This document shows, piece by piece, positions 24,700-36,357 of a DNA stretch of 64,000 nucleotides. Under the pieces are notes generated by a model. That model was not told the origin of the DNA. It saw only the letters and a list, made by a program, of their open reading frames with translations, and did not search any database. Each line of letters opens with the position of its first letter. The stretch's first letter is position 1. Origin of the DNA: Gibbula magus (Eukaryota; Mollusca; Gastropoda; Trochida; Trochidae); assembly GCA_936450465.1 (NCBI GenBank), contig OW388289.1, positions 67,268,420 through 67,332,419 of the forward strand. Direction: 5' to 3'. Position numbers and translations under genes: made by a program.

Positions 24700-25490
24700 A
24701 CTCTATGACTACTAACTCCTTCGCAGCCTCCTCTATTAACAGCTATTTGGCAGCGATCATTTCCGTCCTTTGCAAGCGGGAGCCGGGTATCGACATATCA
24801 ATACTCAAGGAGATCTTTAAGACCAACCGACAAGTTGACGGACACCAAAAAATCCATGCCTCCCGACTGGGATTTGGCGGTGGTGATGAACCACCTTAAG
24901 TCAGATTCTAGAAGCAGCTGGCCCAGACAACCATTCTTCGCCTCTCGGTGAAGACAGCGTTCCTGGTAGCCATGGCAGACTCGCTACGCTTTAAGGTGAG
25001 GGCCGGGGGTGGCCACGATAGGCTTAACCCTGGATGTCCTATGTAAGAACCAGGCCGCCGACGAGCGCGCCAGGACGTTTAACATTCCGTCTATCTCCCA
25101 TACAATCGACCCTTCAGATGAGGAGAATCGCCTCCTGCCTGGTTCGTGTCTTGCGCATCTCTATGGAGCGAACTCGAACACGCCAGCGGAGCCGCATGCT
25201 CTCTATACCTCATTCTCAAACAAGCGTTAAGGAGATAGATTAGAGACAATTGAGGGTTTAACTTACGTCGGCAGTCCTGGACGGCTACATGGGGGCAGAC
25301 CTCCCTCCTCCTGCTCGCTCTAACCCTCACAAGATCAGAGCGGTCTCAGCAACTATGGTCCTTCATCCTGACATACCATCAGCGGATATCATGGTGGGCT
25401 GTTTTTGGATGTTTTACCCTAACAGCGTTACCTCTTCTGCTCTCTGGTTGCCTCGCAGCCCGGCTTCTTCAGTGGCACGCTGGCTACGGT
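24700..25490 (+). pseudogene. DIRS element 2 tyrosine recombinase, broken
   Basis: Pieces in several frames: WDLAVVMNHLKSD (about 24870), LSVKTAFLVAMADSLRF (about 24940), TFNIPSISHTIDPSDEEN (about 25075) and HKIRAVSATMVLHPDIPSADIM (about 25330), which keeps the HxxR motif, followed by GCFW. The FANHYLRD block with the nucleophile Tyr, present in element 1, is lost. Not functional. Confidence 0.75.
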
Positions 25491-25607
25491 GACGTCTCAA
25501 CTAGAGTATGTAAATAATAGTATGTTTTTGAGTAAACGTCATTATTTATACTCACCGTTGATAACTCACCGGTATTTATATCCCTCCCGCCTGCGAGTCT
25601 GAAAGGT

Positions 25608-25750
25608 GGAAGGAATGACGTCACTTGGTAAGCCACCTAGCAGGGACCTAGGGTGGGGGGAGGTAACTCTCTTTATTCTTCAGTGTTATATCTGGTCGAC
25701 TGAGAGACTAAATTTGCTATGGTGAGTATAAATAATGACGTTTACTCGAA
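25608..25750 (-). repeat. Right inverted terminal repeat of DIRS element 2
   Basis: Reverse complement of the left end: GGAAGGAATGACGTCACTTGG, CCTAGGGTGGGGGGAGGTAAC, TATCTGGTCGACTGAG and GGTGAGTATAAATAATGACG in mirrored order. Confidence 0.8.
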
Positions 25751-25945
25751 AACGTACTATAATTTACGTTGTGGGAGATCCCAACAACCGCCAGTCCAGT
25801 CAGAACACATATTCACTCCACTTCCATAGCAAATCACCACCTTATGTTCCATCAACTACATCTACCCAGGTGATTGCCTTATTAAAGGCTTTTCTTGTTG
25901 GATATCACTGATACCTCTAATAATTCCAAAGATATTTTTCAATAG

Positions 25946-26149
25946 CAACAATAACGACGACAGTACCATCGACAACAGTATCAATGACAGTACCATCAAC
26001 AACATTAACAACGACAGTACCATCGACAACATTAACAACGACAGTACCATCGACAACATTCACAACGACAACAACACAGTCGACAACATCAAAGGTATCG
26101 ATGATGATCAAGACGCTTCCTGTGCTTTCTGAGGATTTGTCCACTGAAA
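25946..26149 (+). CDS. Receptor exon: Thr/Ser/Pro-rich mucin-like stalk
   Basis: Exon of 204 bp, phase 1-1, acceptor TATTTTTCAATAG and donor GTAATT. It encodes tandem copies of an about 9-residue Thr-rich unit (TVPSTTLTT repeated, then TTFTTTTTQSTTS), followed by a less repetitive KVSMMIKTLPVLSEDLSTE. In DNA terms it is a 27-bp minisatellite, so repeat number may vary between alleles. Such segments are heavily O-glycosylated in animal membrane proteins and hold the ectodomain away from the membrane. The antisense strand also has open frames here (Val/Asp-rich), but those are shadows of the repeat. The exon is flanked by the DIRS relic upstream and a hairpin MITE downstream. Confidence 0.72.
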
Positions 26150-26367
26150 GTAATTATTTGAATAACTCTGAATATCTTTCAAACAAGAAGGAGAATGATT
26201 TAAGGCAATAAATGATTTGATTACTTCAAAGCTAAATTGTACTTGTAAATGTAAATGGCAAATCCAAACTGTAAAATGTACTATTTTTTTTATTTCACTT
26301 TGTTTTTTAAATGTATTTTTTTGTAAGTGTTTTGTTTATTTAAACATGTTTGCCACATTGTTTACAG

Positions 26368-26424
26368 GTAAAGATAATTACACAGCGACAATTGAGCAGT
26401 TAGAACATTGCAGAAGCTCTGTCA
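26368..26424 (+). CDS. Receptor exon: juxtamembrane stalk, 57 bp
   Basis: Short phase 1-1 exon, acceptor TTGTTTACAG and donor GTAAGT (strong). It reads KDNYTATIEQLEHCRSSV after a split Ser codon. NYT is a possible N-glycosylation site and there is one Cys. No domain is recognised. It is supported by good splice sites, exact phase match on both sides and position between the stalk and the transmembrane exon. Confidence 0.6.
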
Positions 26425-26504
26425 GTAAGTACAATCATGTATAATATATACCAATGAATAATAAGGATAGTGTTACTGACTACCTAATTACTTGCTAGTA
26501 ATAG

Positions 26505-26770
26505 CGTCTCTTACCCCTGGCACACAGGACAACAAGTGGTGGAATCCGATTGGCGGATCCGTCCCATCATCGGTTACCCAGAGTTTCATATATGATCCGT
26601 TACTCTCCACTATATACCCCCTGGGAAAGTAACGGAGCATATATAAAACCTTGGGTAACTGAGGATGAATCCTTCCGGATTCTCTCAAAACTTGGCTGAT
26701 CCAGAAGAATCCGGAAGGAGCTGATAAGCAGATTCCACCACTTTTTGTCCTGTGGCAGTACTCGATATGA
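26505..26770. mobile_element. Palindromic hairpin MITE in receptor intron
   Basis: About 260 bp folding on itself: CACAGGACAACAAGTGGTGGAAT near 26516 pairs with ATTCCACCACTTTTTGTCCTGTGG near 26732, and CATCGGTTACCCAGAGTTTCATATATG pairs with CATATATAAAACCTTGGGTAACTGAGG. An unpaired 40-bp piece in the right half itself contains an ATCCTTCCGGATTC / GAATCCGGAAGGA hairpin. No coding capacity. It lies between the 57-bp exon and the microexon. Confidence 0.75.
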
Positions 26771-26883
26771 ACAGTACGCAAGCAACGTTATTGATGAATG
26801 ATATTTTCATAATACTATTATTCAAGCATCAAATAATGTTAAAGACTAATAAAATACTTGAAATCTTCGTTCTCCGTTCATAG

Positions 26884-26904
26884 ACATCTACGCGTTCACG
26901 ATCG
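26884..26904 (+). CDS. Receptor microexon, 21 bp
   Basis: Microexon of 21 bp, phase 1-1, acceptor TTCTCCGTTCATAG and donor GTGAGG. It encodes NIYAFTI plus split codons, just outside the membrane segment. Because it is phase-symmetrical it could be skipped without changing frame, so it may be alternatively spliced. Confidence is limited by its length; the phase match and the good splice sites are the support. Confidence 0.5.
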
Positions 26905-27199
26905 GTGAGGAAGATTGAAAAACTCATGCTGATTTACATTAATATATAAATTATATCACGATATACATACTATGTAGTATTCCTCAAGCCGTATACCACT
27001 GATTAAACGTGTGACATATATTTAAGTAGTTAATATTAAAAATATCTCAAAAAGGTAGTTTAAACCATGATCGTAAAATACATTGTGCAACCAACCAAAA
27101 TATAAGGGTGATTCATATTCATACAATGCCTTAATACTGATCTCATGAACTCAAAATCTCTCTGTTACAAACTAACAATGACTAACTTTTTACACTTAG

Positions 27200-27278
27200 G
27201 AATAACCATCGGTCTGTTCGGCGTCGGATTATTCACCATGACAGCGTTGGTTGTATTTTCAGGATCGTTCGCACTCAG
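27200..27278 (+). CDS. Receptor exon: transmembrane helix
   Basis: Exon of 79 bp, acceptor TTTTTACACTTAG, phase 1 in and 2 out. It reads ITIGLFGVGLFTMTALVV and then FSGSFAL, about 25 hydrophobic residues with small-residue (GxxxG-like) spacing, ended by an Arg completed in the next exon. The donor GTTTGC is weak, the poorest in the model. The phase-2 end matches the A that opens both tail exons (AG|A gives Arg, then Tyr-Arg), a typical basic stop-transfer. An 18-kb intron containing the LTR retroelement follows. Confidence 0.7.
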
Positions 27279-28408
27279 GTTTGCTATTTCTTCAACATTC
27301 ACTATATTGTTTACAGTTCAATATTGTTATGTATTATACCCCCGCCTTACAGCGTAAACGGGAGTTTATTATATGCTAAGCCATGTGAGAGTTTTCTCAG
27401 TTTGAGAACGTCAATGACTCTGTAAGGAAATCATTTTGGGAGCATATATCTCAATCTATACATGCTTCACCAAACTTGCTACACATGTTAGCCATGATTT
27501 TTAGTTGTGTCATATGAGGGTTGGACCGATTTCTGAATTTTACTTTTTGCGGTTTCCATGGAAACATGACTTAACAGCTGTCTCTGGGACTGTACATTTC
27601 ATATTCATTCAACTTTACACACAAGTTAGTCATTCCCATAGATGTGCCTTTCCTATTTTCAAGTATGTCAAACTATATTCGGACGCGGGGGTATGTGATC
27701 TGTGCTCGCTTCTACGCTTGTTGATAATTGTAAGATTGAACATCTTAATGCATTTTTGATTTTTTCATTTAGGGCTCAACTTTGTTGCTACAAACTGTAT
27801 ACTAAACTTCTATGTAAAATGTACTATAGTGGGTAAATAGTGGACACAATTTGACAAATGCCAGGTTACATAAAAATTCTGTGGTTAACAAAAGTATTTC
27901 GCCAATGCATATTCAAGCATTGCAGCACATGGGTTCAAGACTCATGGATCTTTATCTACAATTGTGATCTCCGATAGTTTATCGGTGCCTCTTTTTGGTG
28001 TCAGAATGGCTGGTTTCTTAGTCCTGGCAGGAATATTTAATGGTACAAAACATCGTTTGATAAGGGCTATTGTCGGTCTCGTGTCATATTGTCTGGTGCA
28101 CTTAGACATTAACAACTATTAAGCACTGTTCCAACAGCAGGAGAGGCTACAGAACACTGATTAACAATCTGAAACATCGTGTATGTTCGCACAAAAAAAA
28201 GTTGTTATCATGAAAATCTTGTTTCCTTGACTTACGTATTATGTAGACTATGTTTCCAAATGCCTTTCAAATACTGCATCACTATCGGTTTTGTCTATAT
28301 CCATTACGAAACAGTAAGAATGCAAGAGGCTCAATAACAAAGGCATATATTTTAGTACGTAAGGTTAATATGTAGTCTTGATAAGTACATTGTTCATTTC
28401 ATAATTTC
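27279..28408. other. Intron after the transmembrane exon, first part
   Basis: AT-rich intron sequence. The frame at 27505-27759 shows no known domain. No repeat recognised except isolated phrases. Confidence 0.5.
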
Positions 28409-29043
28409 GTCCCATGAGAACCACGTTATTCCAACTCTAGAAGAGTTGTTTTGGAGCTACAGCCATTTTAAAGTTCTATCGTTCATATTATTTATAATAC
28501 TCATTGGCATTCAATAACATTTTGTACCCATATGTAAAATTGTATCCATAATATAAAACATTTGACTGATATTCTATAAAACACATATTTTGTAAATCAT
28601 AAATATTCGTATTTCTGTTTGGACATAGAACATTTATCTCATCTTTCTGAAAACAGTTTAGTTCCAGATTGTTCTAACTGATATCTTTGTACACATGGAG
28701 ATTATAAAAGATTTGATATATTTTGATTGAAAAGAATTTCAAAACAAGGGATGTTCATATCAGTTTATCAATATTTGACCTGACATAAGCGTGTAAAGGA
28801 GGAAAATAGTCGTCAATTGTGAAGATACCATTAGTTCCAAACTGTTCTATGTCCATGTCACCTAATCAAAAGCTGCTATTGGATTGGGTGGTGAAACATA
28901 GAACACTTTGGATGTGAGCAATTGTATGAAATATCTGGAGTTAAAACCACGAAAATACCAAGAAAACCATTTTCTAAGCTATATACTGCTACATGTATGA
29001 CACTTGCTGTAGAGATAGAATAAACCACCAGGAGTACTCAAAA

Positions 29044-29863
29044 TGTTATATTTGTGTTATTTTACGTCTTTTGTGACCTTTCTCTGACCTACGATGTGGT
29101 CCACCTTCTTTTCTTGGGATGTAAAACTCTTCCTCGCTTGGCTAGCTCGAGGTACATTAATCTAGCTTATCATTAAAACACATACAATGTTTTAACCTTT
29201 TATTACAAATACACATAAAGCATAATCACAATCATTTTATCATCACATTCAAGCTTAACCCTTAATTCCTTACTCTATATTCCCTACCTATACCCCCAAT
29301 AGCATCTATGCCTATAATACGATACCCATGTGGTTCCCTCTACTGGAGCAGATCCCGGCCTTGCTGCCGCTGCCTGCTACGGTTAAGCTGTTGGTCTTTT
29401 CATCTTCCTGTCCGAAACTAAACTGAACTCTCCCCTGCTCTGCAGGCCTTTTTAAAGAACCTGATGGAAGGATCTTCACCCATCCAATCGCAGGAGTCCC
29501 ATCCTAGGTCCTCCCCCATCATTGGTCGCTTCAGTGAACAACAAGCTCATTTAGTTAATTGCTCTGATCCGCTGTTGTCCACTTAATCTTTCACCCGATA
29601 CTCGCTCATGACTACTTTTGTATAGCATTTCTCCTTATCTCCGACACAACAGATCCCTTCAGCTACTGTTACTCGACAGAAAACTTGTCCTGTCTTGTTT
29701 CATTAACATTTCCCTTGTTCATTTGCCCCGACGACCCGTAAATCCTTTTATATAATTATTCTGTCTAAACTAACTCTTTTATATATTTATTCTGTCTGAA
29801 GTAACTATCTTTGAGCCATCCTATAACTTATATTCTCGTCCTCGAATATTTCCCCACATAACA
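29044..29863 (-). repeat. 3' LTR of the retroelement (left copy)
   Basis: 820 bp, beginning TGTTATATTTGTGTTATTTT on the + strand and ending ACATAACA. It differs from the other LTR by about seven substitutions (for example near 29235, 29430, 29450, 29697, 29706 and 29809). Next to it on the inner side is the polypurine tract. Confidence 0.95.
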
Positions 29864-29876
29864 TTTTCCCCCTCCG
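29864..29876 (-). promoter_or_regulatory. Polypurine tract
   Basis: On the - strand GGAGGGGGAAAA directly abuts the 3' LTR. This is the expected primer for plus-strand DNA synthesis in LTR retroelements. Confidence 0.85.
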
Positions 29877-32800
29877 AATAGGAGTCGTCCCCGACTCATC
29901 GGAGAACTCAACATCATACTAATTGAACCATCCAATACTGGGTACACCATGGCAGAGAAAATGTCATCTAATGCCACCGTTAATAAAAAAAAAAATCAGG
30001 TCCCCTATGAACCTATGCCCAAATTTAGAATATCACCTGTGACCCAATATTGTTTGGTAATGCAAACACATTTAAGAAAAATCTAACCCTGAAAAAGAAA
30101 CATGTAAACATCCATAGTTGAAACACATCTCTCCAAGAGAAGACAACACATTTAGAGTTCATGATATCCTTGCACAGCACCAAGATCATTAGCAGAGTTC
30201 ACACCGCCATAGTCTTCCATCTTTCGATATAGCTGCGGTATAGCACGGAGTAACATAAATACATTAAGGTTCATCGTGCACAATCCATCATTGAAGTCCA
30301 TCACAGCATTGCGAATGTCATTAAGTCACATCTCAAAGTATAAGTATTCTCCATCACACACGAGGATACTAATAGTCAAAGTTCAGCTTCTGAGTAATGT
30401 TCCCTTCACCAACTTTCACATGTGAATGTCACAGCACTGGTTCACGGTGTACAGTCACATATACAAGTGTCAGTACTTCCAATATGTAGCTAGCACAAGC
30501 ACGTCTACGAGTGTTCTTTCAGTATCAGTCCACTGCAAGCCGTTTGTCAGCTGTCGCCCCTGATTGACGACAGGGCGACTCCCGACTCCTCGACAGTTCC
30601 TCGGACCCGTCCCCTCAGACGCGTATCCCTCGACACGCCCCCTCAGGCACGTCCCTCGCTTCCAATAGGGTTCGCCGCACGACCTGGCTACTTGTATTTG
30701 AAGGTGCCATTCAACTGGTGACCTCCGGACCGTACCATTGCAGCTACATCTGTCTCTTCAAGTGGCTGACATCAAGCAGTCAGCCGCAACCAGTCACTGC
30801 CCAGAGCTGAGTACCAGTATTCCTCTGCATGGGAACTAACCATATCCTCAGTGTCGACCCGCTCCTATAACACTTAAGAAAAGTACGACAGAACACCGCA
30901 AGAACAATATGTCAACATCACGATAAACTTCTGTGATGTAATTATTATCGACAACATTATTGTAACCTCTTATAACTACGCATCATAGTACATTCACTGG
31001 TCAGGTGTTTCATGTAAAACTGCTCAGTATGATTATCCCATAGATTATCACGAAAACAACTTCTATAGTCTCCGACATAGAGAACCTTGGTCGCTTTCTC
31101 GCCGACCTTCCCTTTACAATGCATTATGCAAGATGCAAGACGTCTTACTGCAGTAAGCAGTGTAAAGAATGCAGATTGGGGTCAACATATTAAAGCCCAC
31201 AAAGAAAGACATCTGTTCCATGATCTTCACTTACATAGCCATCACCATGTAATGAAGATTTGATATAAGAAAATTCAGATATATATATAGAGAGAGAGAG
31301 AGCTTCAACGAATCACCTGCCCAGCTCCATATCAAAACCATCAATGTACAACAAGAAATGTGTTTGCATTTTGTTTAAAATCATAATACTCATAAATAAG
31401 AACTAAATACATTGCCCACATGTAAACATCATGTTCTTTTTGTTTCCATTATATCGATATGAACACATCAACTACTTTTTGTATTCAACAGTCCGACCCG
31501 CAATCATAACCTGTTTTAATGAGGCCCATGTTTTCTTCCGCAGAACATGTCAGCCTTCTCCTAATATATTAATATTGACAACGCCTTCACCAATTAATGG
31601 CAATCCCTTTAATTCTTTATCGAAATGACCACTCCCAATATCTTGAGAGAGCCTCTTTTCTCATGCAGAATATGTAAGACAAAATAACCGTTCAATGCCC
31701 TACAAAATATCATTCCAATAACTTCCCTGTAGTGAAACATATAACTACACCCCAGAAGACCCCTGAAGAAACTAGCCCATACATGTATATATACATTATT
31801 TTTTTGTACAATCTTAACATTTCACGGATTCCCCATAAAATACGATAGACTACACCGGAAAGATTGTTTCTCTTTAAGTTAAAATAAGTGACTCTTAGAT
31901 ATTGAGCCATGACTCTGTATAATAACCGAACATTGTTTGTTTTGTGTTTTGACTGGCCGCAAAGCAATACTAGTTCGAAATTGAAAACAACAATATTCCA
32001 AAATATCACCGTACAGTGAATTGCTTGGATCTCCCAACCTTTAATCTAATCTGGCTTTGGTGACCCTGCCAGGAGACGAACTCTCCCTAGCTTAGCTCTC
32101 AGAATTACAGAATCCTCACAACCATGTTTAAGTTTATTTTTATTTAAAAAAAATTGGGTTTTTATCGTGCTCTAAGCCATAGCCCTAATTCAGTCAGTCA
32201 GCACGTGGATATTATTATATATTATTATTATAGAAAACAACCAACATATGCCCACAAGATTTAGTCGCCTTTTACGACAGGAGAATCGACAGTATCATTT
32301 TTGTGCAGCCGATTAACCGTAGAACTATTCTTCCCAGACAAGAATCTTATGTCTTGTCATCCCCGGTTACTACACAGGGTATTTTCCTGCGAAGATAAAT
32401 AATTATTAATAGAATTATCATTTATCATAACTAATGTTATGGTACATACTCCACTATATTCCTACGCCAATTCCTATTATATTATTATAAATACTATTAT
32501 ATATTTCTTCTTCAACAGATTACATATATCACGCTACTTATGTCCGAAGACCGAGTGACACCTGATATCCAAGCTTATGACGTATTCACATGACCAGTAG
32601 CTATTAGAGCTACTATAATGAACAACTAGACCTTGTACTTGATCTATGAACCCTTGAGGACTGACCCAATGACTCTTCTCCTTACATTGCTCACAAGAAC
32701 ACATAAAATAAGAGACAAGAACACTCGCACCATTATTGATAAGTAACATGACAACGCTCCTATGGCACATATGTCACAACCTATGAACAAGACCTTGATG

Positions 32801-33016
32801 ACATTTAAATGTACTGAATACTCAACCTCTTTGTTAAAGAGAAGAAACGCTGATGACACTCACACCATGCATTTTCCATAGTGTTTACGCAGTGGAACCT
32901 GAAATCACTACACTATATAATCCACACAAAACAATAACAGACTCTCACTATCACTGACCACCATTATATCACAAGACGCATGGAATATCATATCACCGTA
33001 AGAAGATACCTAGACA
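29877..33016 (-). other. Long noncoding region between env and 3' LTR
   Basis: 3.1 kb with no convincing gene. A 99-codon minus-strand frame at 31710-32009 is hydrophobic but has no recognised domain. It holds a GC-rich C/T-rich stretch with repeated CCCCTCRGRC (30590-30650), a short AT/AG microsatellite (31278-31304) and an inserted-looking segment at 32100-32400 with TTAGTCGCCTTTTACGACAG. Such a long post-env region is unusual for this element class and may include a captured repeat. Confidence 0.5.
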
Positions 33017-34174
33017 TTATTCAAAATGTATTGGGTACGCTACCCCATTATGTTTGAAGAGAATGAAGGCAGAAGCTCCTCCCTGAATCAACTTCTTCAC
33101 TCTACGTGCTGTGGACCAAGACCTACCGGCTACCTGAACTCTCAAATTCGAGCATTCATAGTAGAAAAAGTACTTGTAACGACGTCTTACTACAGTCATG
33201 TTTCTTACTATCGAACCTGCTGTAATCTGTATGTCTCGTGGACAGACTGTTAGTGACGTAACCAGTATCTCCTCACACTTTAAGGAAGAGGACACATGAA
33301 TACATAGATCCGTATTGAAAATGGAGCAACGTCTTGCCCTTCGATATACTAGGATGACAAATACTGCTATCATCGCTCCAATTAAAACCACGTGTAAACC
33401 AACGCTTGTATTCACCATAGAGTGAAGCATACTTGTACTCTGAGCATGTGGTGACGACGGTCTCCAGACTTGACTCTTCACAGTCTGAGGCTGGACCAGT
33501 AATGCGACCATCAATAAGAGTCTCTTCAACTTAATTACTACCCATATCAATATACACGTCAGGACTACGTTGCACAGAAGCGATACCAATGCTAGAACAT
33601 GATACACATTGCTAAACTCTTCCCATTGAGAATCAGCCATCTCCATATCATCAGTAAAAGTATCCAATTCATATTCAGAAATTGCTTCGTTTTTCTTCAT
33701 TTTGGAAACAATTTTATTTAGACTAGTCCTGTACTTCTTGTCCTTTCTAGCTAACTTATCCATCACCTTGGTATCAAATCTTATATGTGGTATCTTAAAA
33801 GGATGTTTCTGTACCCAAGCCGACTCACTATTAAATTTTTCCAAAAATGAACTATTAAAGAATTTTGACAATAACAACAAATTTGGAATCTGTAACCGCG
33901 ACTCTGAGGTTGACTTTCCACAATTGTGAATCATCTGTCCGAAAGCTACATTACCTATTCTTGCTGCACAACCACAAGGAATTTTATATAAACACAAGGT
34001 ACATGCCTTTTGTTTGGTAATGCGACCACCGCAAGTTAAAATTATCTCCTTAATGCCGCTTATCAACACTACGCCTGGCGACATTTCTATAGCCTGTGAC
34101 TTTAAACTATTTGTATTAAATGTTGAAACACACATTTCTATAATCATATCAATATAATTAAAAAACAACGCCAT
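33017..34174 (-). pseudogene. env-like gene, C-terminal part with membrane segments
   Basis: Open frame of 385 codons in a different frame from the upstream env segment, which it overlaps (34144-34174). The first third is Cys-rich (TCGGRITKQKACTLC, CGCAARIG) as in the membrane-proximal half of F-like env proteins. A hydrophobic segment at about residues 192-212 (ALVSLLCNVVLTCILIWVV) is a likely membrane anchor, and a second lies at about 258-276. About 105 further residues follow, basic and Cys-containing, of no recognised family and unusual after the anchor. The frame change at the junction with the previous segment breaks the gene. Confidence 0.65.
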
Positions 34175-35421
34175 GCTACATGTTTTACCCCGGCGAAAAC
34201 ATTAAATACAACACTGTGCTTCTCTTTGCGTCCATAGCACTGCTGGAAATCTATCGATGAAAATTCAATAAATTGATCCTTAGCTTTTGAAACCGCCAAG
34301 TAGTCCGGTAAATTTGTGATTTCTGTAGTGTGAGTACTTGACTCATTCACTGGAATTCCAAAACTCTTAACACGAAAAACATCAAATAGATGTGGATAAG
34401 ATTGAATTGGAACGACTAACGTTATCAATAATTCTTTAGTCGTTCAGGCAAAGAAAACTGTGCTTTCTGTATAGTAAAAACGAACATCTTTATGACTGAT
34501 GTGAAACAGTGGATAAACAACTTGCATTTCTCTTTCAATTCTCTGCAAAGTAGCAGCTAGTTCCGAGAATGGTATCCAAATTGGACTCAGTTTACCATGG
34601 ATCAACTCTTGAACTCCCATCATTAATTCGTCTATCTCTTGTCTAATGACAGAGTGCAATGACAACCTTTCCATTAAACCTGTTAATGTTAAAAACAAAC
34701 TTTTATCTAAATCTTGTAGAGAAGTTGCAACCCTTTGAATATAATCATGGTTATCCTTTATTCCACTCATAGCTAAAGTAATCCGTTTATTAGATATACC
34801 CATATACGACGTCATCAATTTCGATTGTGCCATTAATTCGCGGCTTATATTCTTTGTCTTTACACTCAACTTATTAACATAACTCTTTATACGATTTACA
34901 TCATCTAATGTAGCTGTGCCAAAAAGTGACCTACTTAGGGTACCAATGAAGCCTAATGGTGCCCTTTTTGACCGTGAATTTATGTAACCTGCGCTTTCAC
35001 CTACCTTTGGTATCAAATTTTTAATATCATTCTTCACTCCTTCCACGTGTCGCCATAGATCTTCCTCTGCCAACTTAATTTTCCTATCCACAGTTGACAG
35101 ATATTGACAATGATTATTTACTTTGGGACAATACGTTTGCGCTGTCCCATGTCCACTTAATTTAGCAAAGTGATTGGCCCTACAACTCTCCTCCTCCTTT
35201 GGACGACAGTAAAAATTTGTAAACTGTAATCCCTTTATTTCTCCAAACTCTGGCAATTCATATCGAAATACATGTAACCACTTATTACGAGCAATATCAA
35301 GCTGAGATGTCTTCAAGAACATAACACCATACTGAGTTCTTAAGACTGAACTCGTGTGCACTGGTCCTTGTCTGGCTTCCAACCCGCCAACCAAGCAGCA
35401 TAATAGCACCACGAACCACAT
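34144..35421 (-). pseudogene. env-like gene, N-terminal part (F-type), with in-frame stop
   Basis: Starts MWFVVLLCCLVGGLEA, a signal peptide. The first open stretch runs 325 codons to a stop at 34444-34446, and the same frame is open again to 34144. At residues 150-153 RSKR is a furin-type cleavage site, followed by a hydrophobic fusion-peptide-like stretch ending in SRSLFGT (about 163-169) and then a long helical region. This order (basic site, then GF.G...K/R.LFGT) is the hallmark of the gypsy/errantivirus Env and baculovirus F protein family. Such proteins mediate membrane fusion in related viruses. The product here is interrupted by the stop and by the frame change near 34150, so it is not expressible intact. 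Confidence 0.8.
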
Positions 35422-35504
35422 TCCGGATGCTGCAAGAAAATCACCCTACAGTCATTGTATACTCCCATAGAGTCATACTGTATCCACTATATATTATCAT
35501 CATA

Positions 35505-35925
35505 TCATATTCAACGTATCGGCCTTTATGTAGCATTGTGTAGCTCTCCTTGGCTCACACAACCTATATATCATCATCATCTTCATCTTCTATATTCAAC
35601 GTATCGGCCTTTATGTAGCATTGTGTAGCTCTCCTTGGCTCACACAACCTATATATCATCATCATCATCATATTCTATTTTCAACGTATCGGCCTTTATG
35701 TAGCACTGTGTGGCTCTCCTTGGCTCACACAACCTATATATCATCATCATCATCATATTCTATATTCAACGTATCGGCCTTTATGTAGCATTGTGTAGCT
35801 CTCCTTGGCTCACACAACCTATATATCATCATCATCATCATCATCATATTCTATATTCAACGTATCGGCCTTTATGTAGCATTGTGTGGCTCTCCTTGGC
35901 TCACACAACCTATATATCATCGTAT
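35505..35925 (-). repeat. Minisatellite between pol and env
   Basis: Five copies of an 84-92-bp unit starting near 35510, 35595, 35681, 35765 and 35857, each TCAACGTATCGGCCTTTATG...GCTCTCCTTGGCTCACACAACC plus a variable (ATC)n run. It lies between the chromodomain ORF and the env start on the - strand, where an env splice acceptor or leader would be expected. Confidence 0.9.
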
Positions 35926-36357
35926 CTCCCATTATGAACACCGTATAGTTTGTCTCGTATAACACTATACTATATCTCTGTTCTTCCATAAGTATAGCTC
36001 CTCATCGGACCTAGTTGAACCCTCTCTGGTTCAGGTAAAATCACTTGTAACTATTGGAACCCTGTCTCCATTGGGACAGAAATCTCCTTTGAACATCCCA
36101 ACCTATTGTAAAATATGATAACCCCCGTAAGTAACCCAAATAAACATAACTTTGTTGACAATCGATCCTAAGTAGCTCCAATGGAGTAACGACCTATGCA
36201 GTACGGGTGATCAAGCCGTGACTGTCAAGCCGACACTCTACTTAGAGTCGATCATCATAAACAACCAAAGCCCACGTAAAATACCTAAGCCTTATGCATA
36301 GTTCCTGTGTATCCTCGAAGTACTCACTCATAAGCAGTACCCAATCGTACAACATAG

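Larger units (their letters stand above)
23041..25755 (+). mobile_element. DIRS-like retroelement 2, internally deleted, with inverted ends
   Basis: A shorter + strand relative of element 1. Its ends are inverted repeats of each other: ATATAACATTGAAGAATAAAG...GTTACCTCCCCCACCCTAGG at 23110-23160 is mirrored at 25650-25695, and CATTATTTA...GATAACTTACC at the left end by GGTGAGTATAAATAATGACG at the right. Between them are broken pieces of RNase H-side sequence and of the tyrosine recombinase; the RT core is deleted. A further direct copy of the end sequence (GTAAACGTCATTATTTATAC) lies at about 25530. Confidence 0.8.

Noticed and set aside
25862..26144. Minus-strand Val/Leu/Asp-rich frames
   Set aside because: They are antisense shadows of the Thr-rich stalk exon. 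The + strand reading has splice sites and phase agreement.
35710..35937. 75-codon frame rich in Ile/His
   Set aside because: It is generated by the minisatellite with (ATC)n between pol and env.
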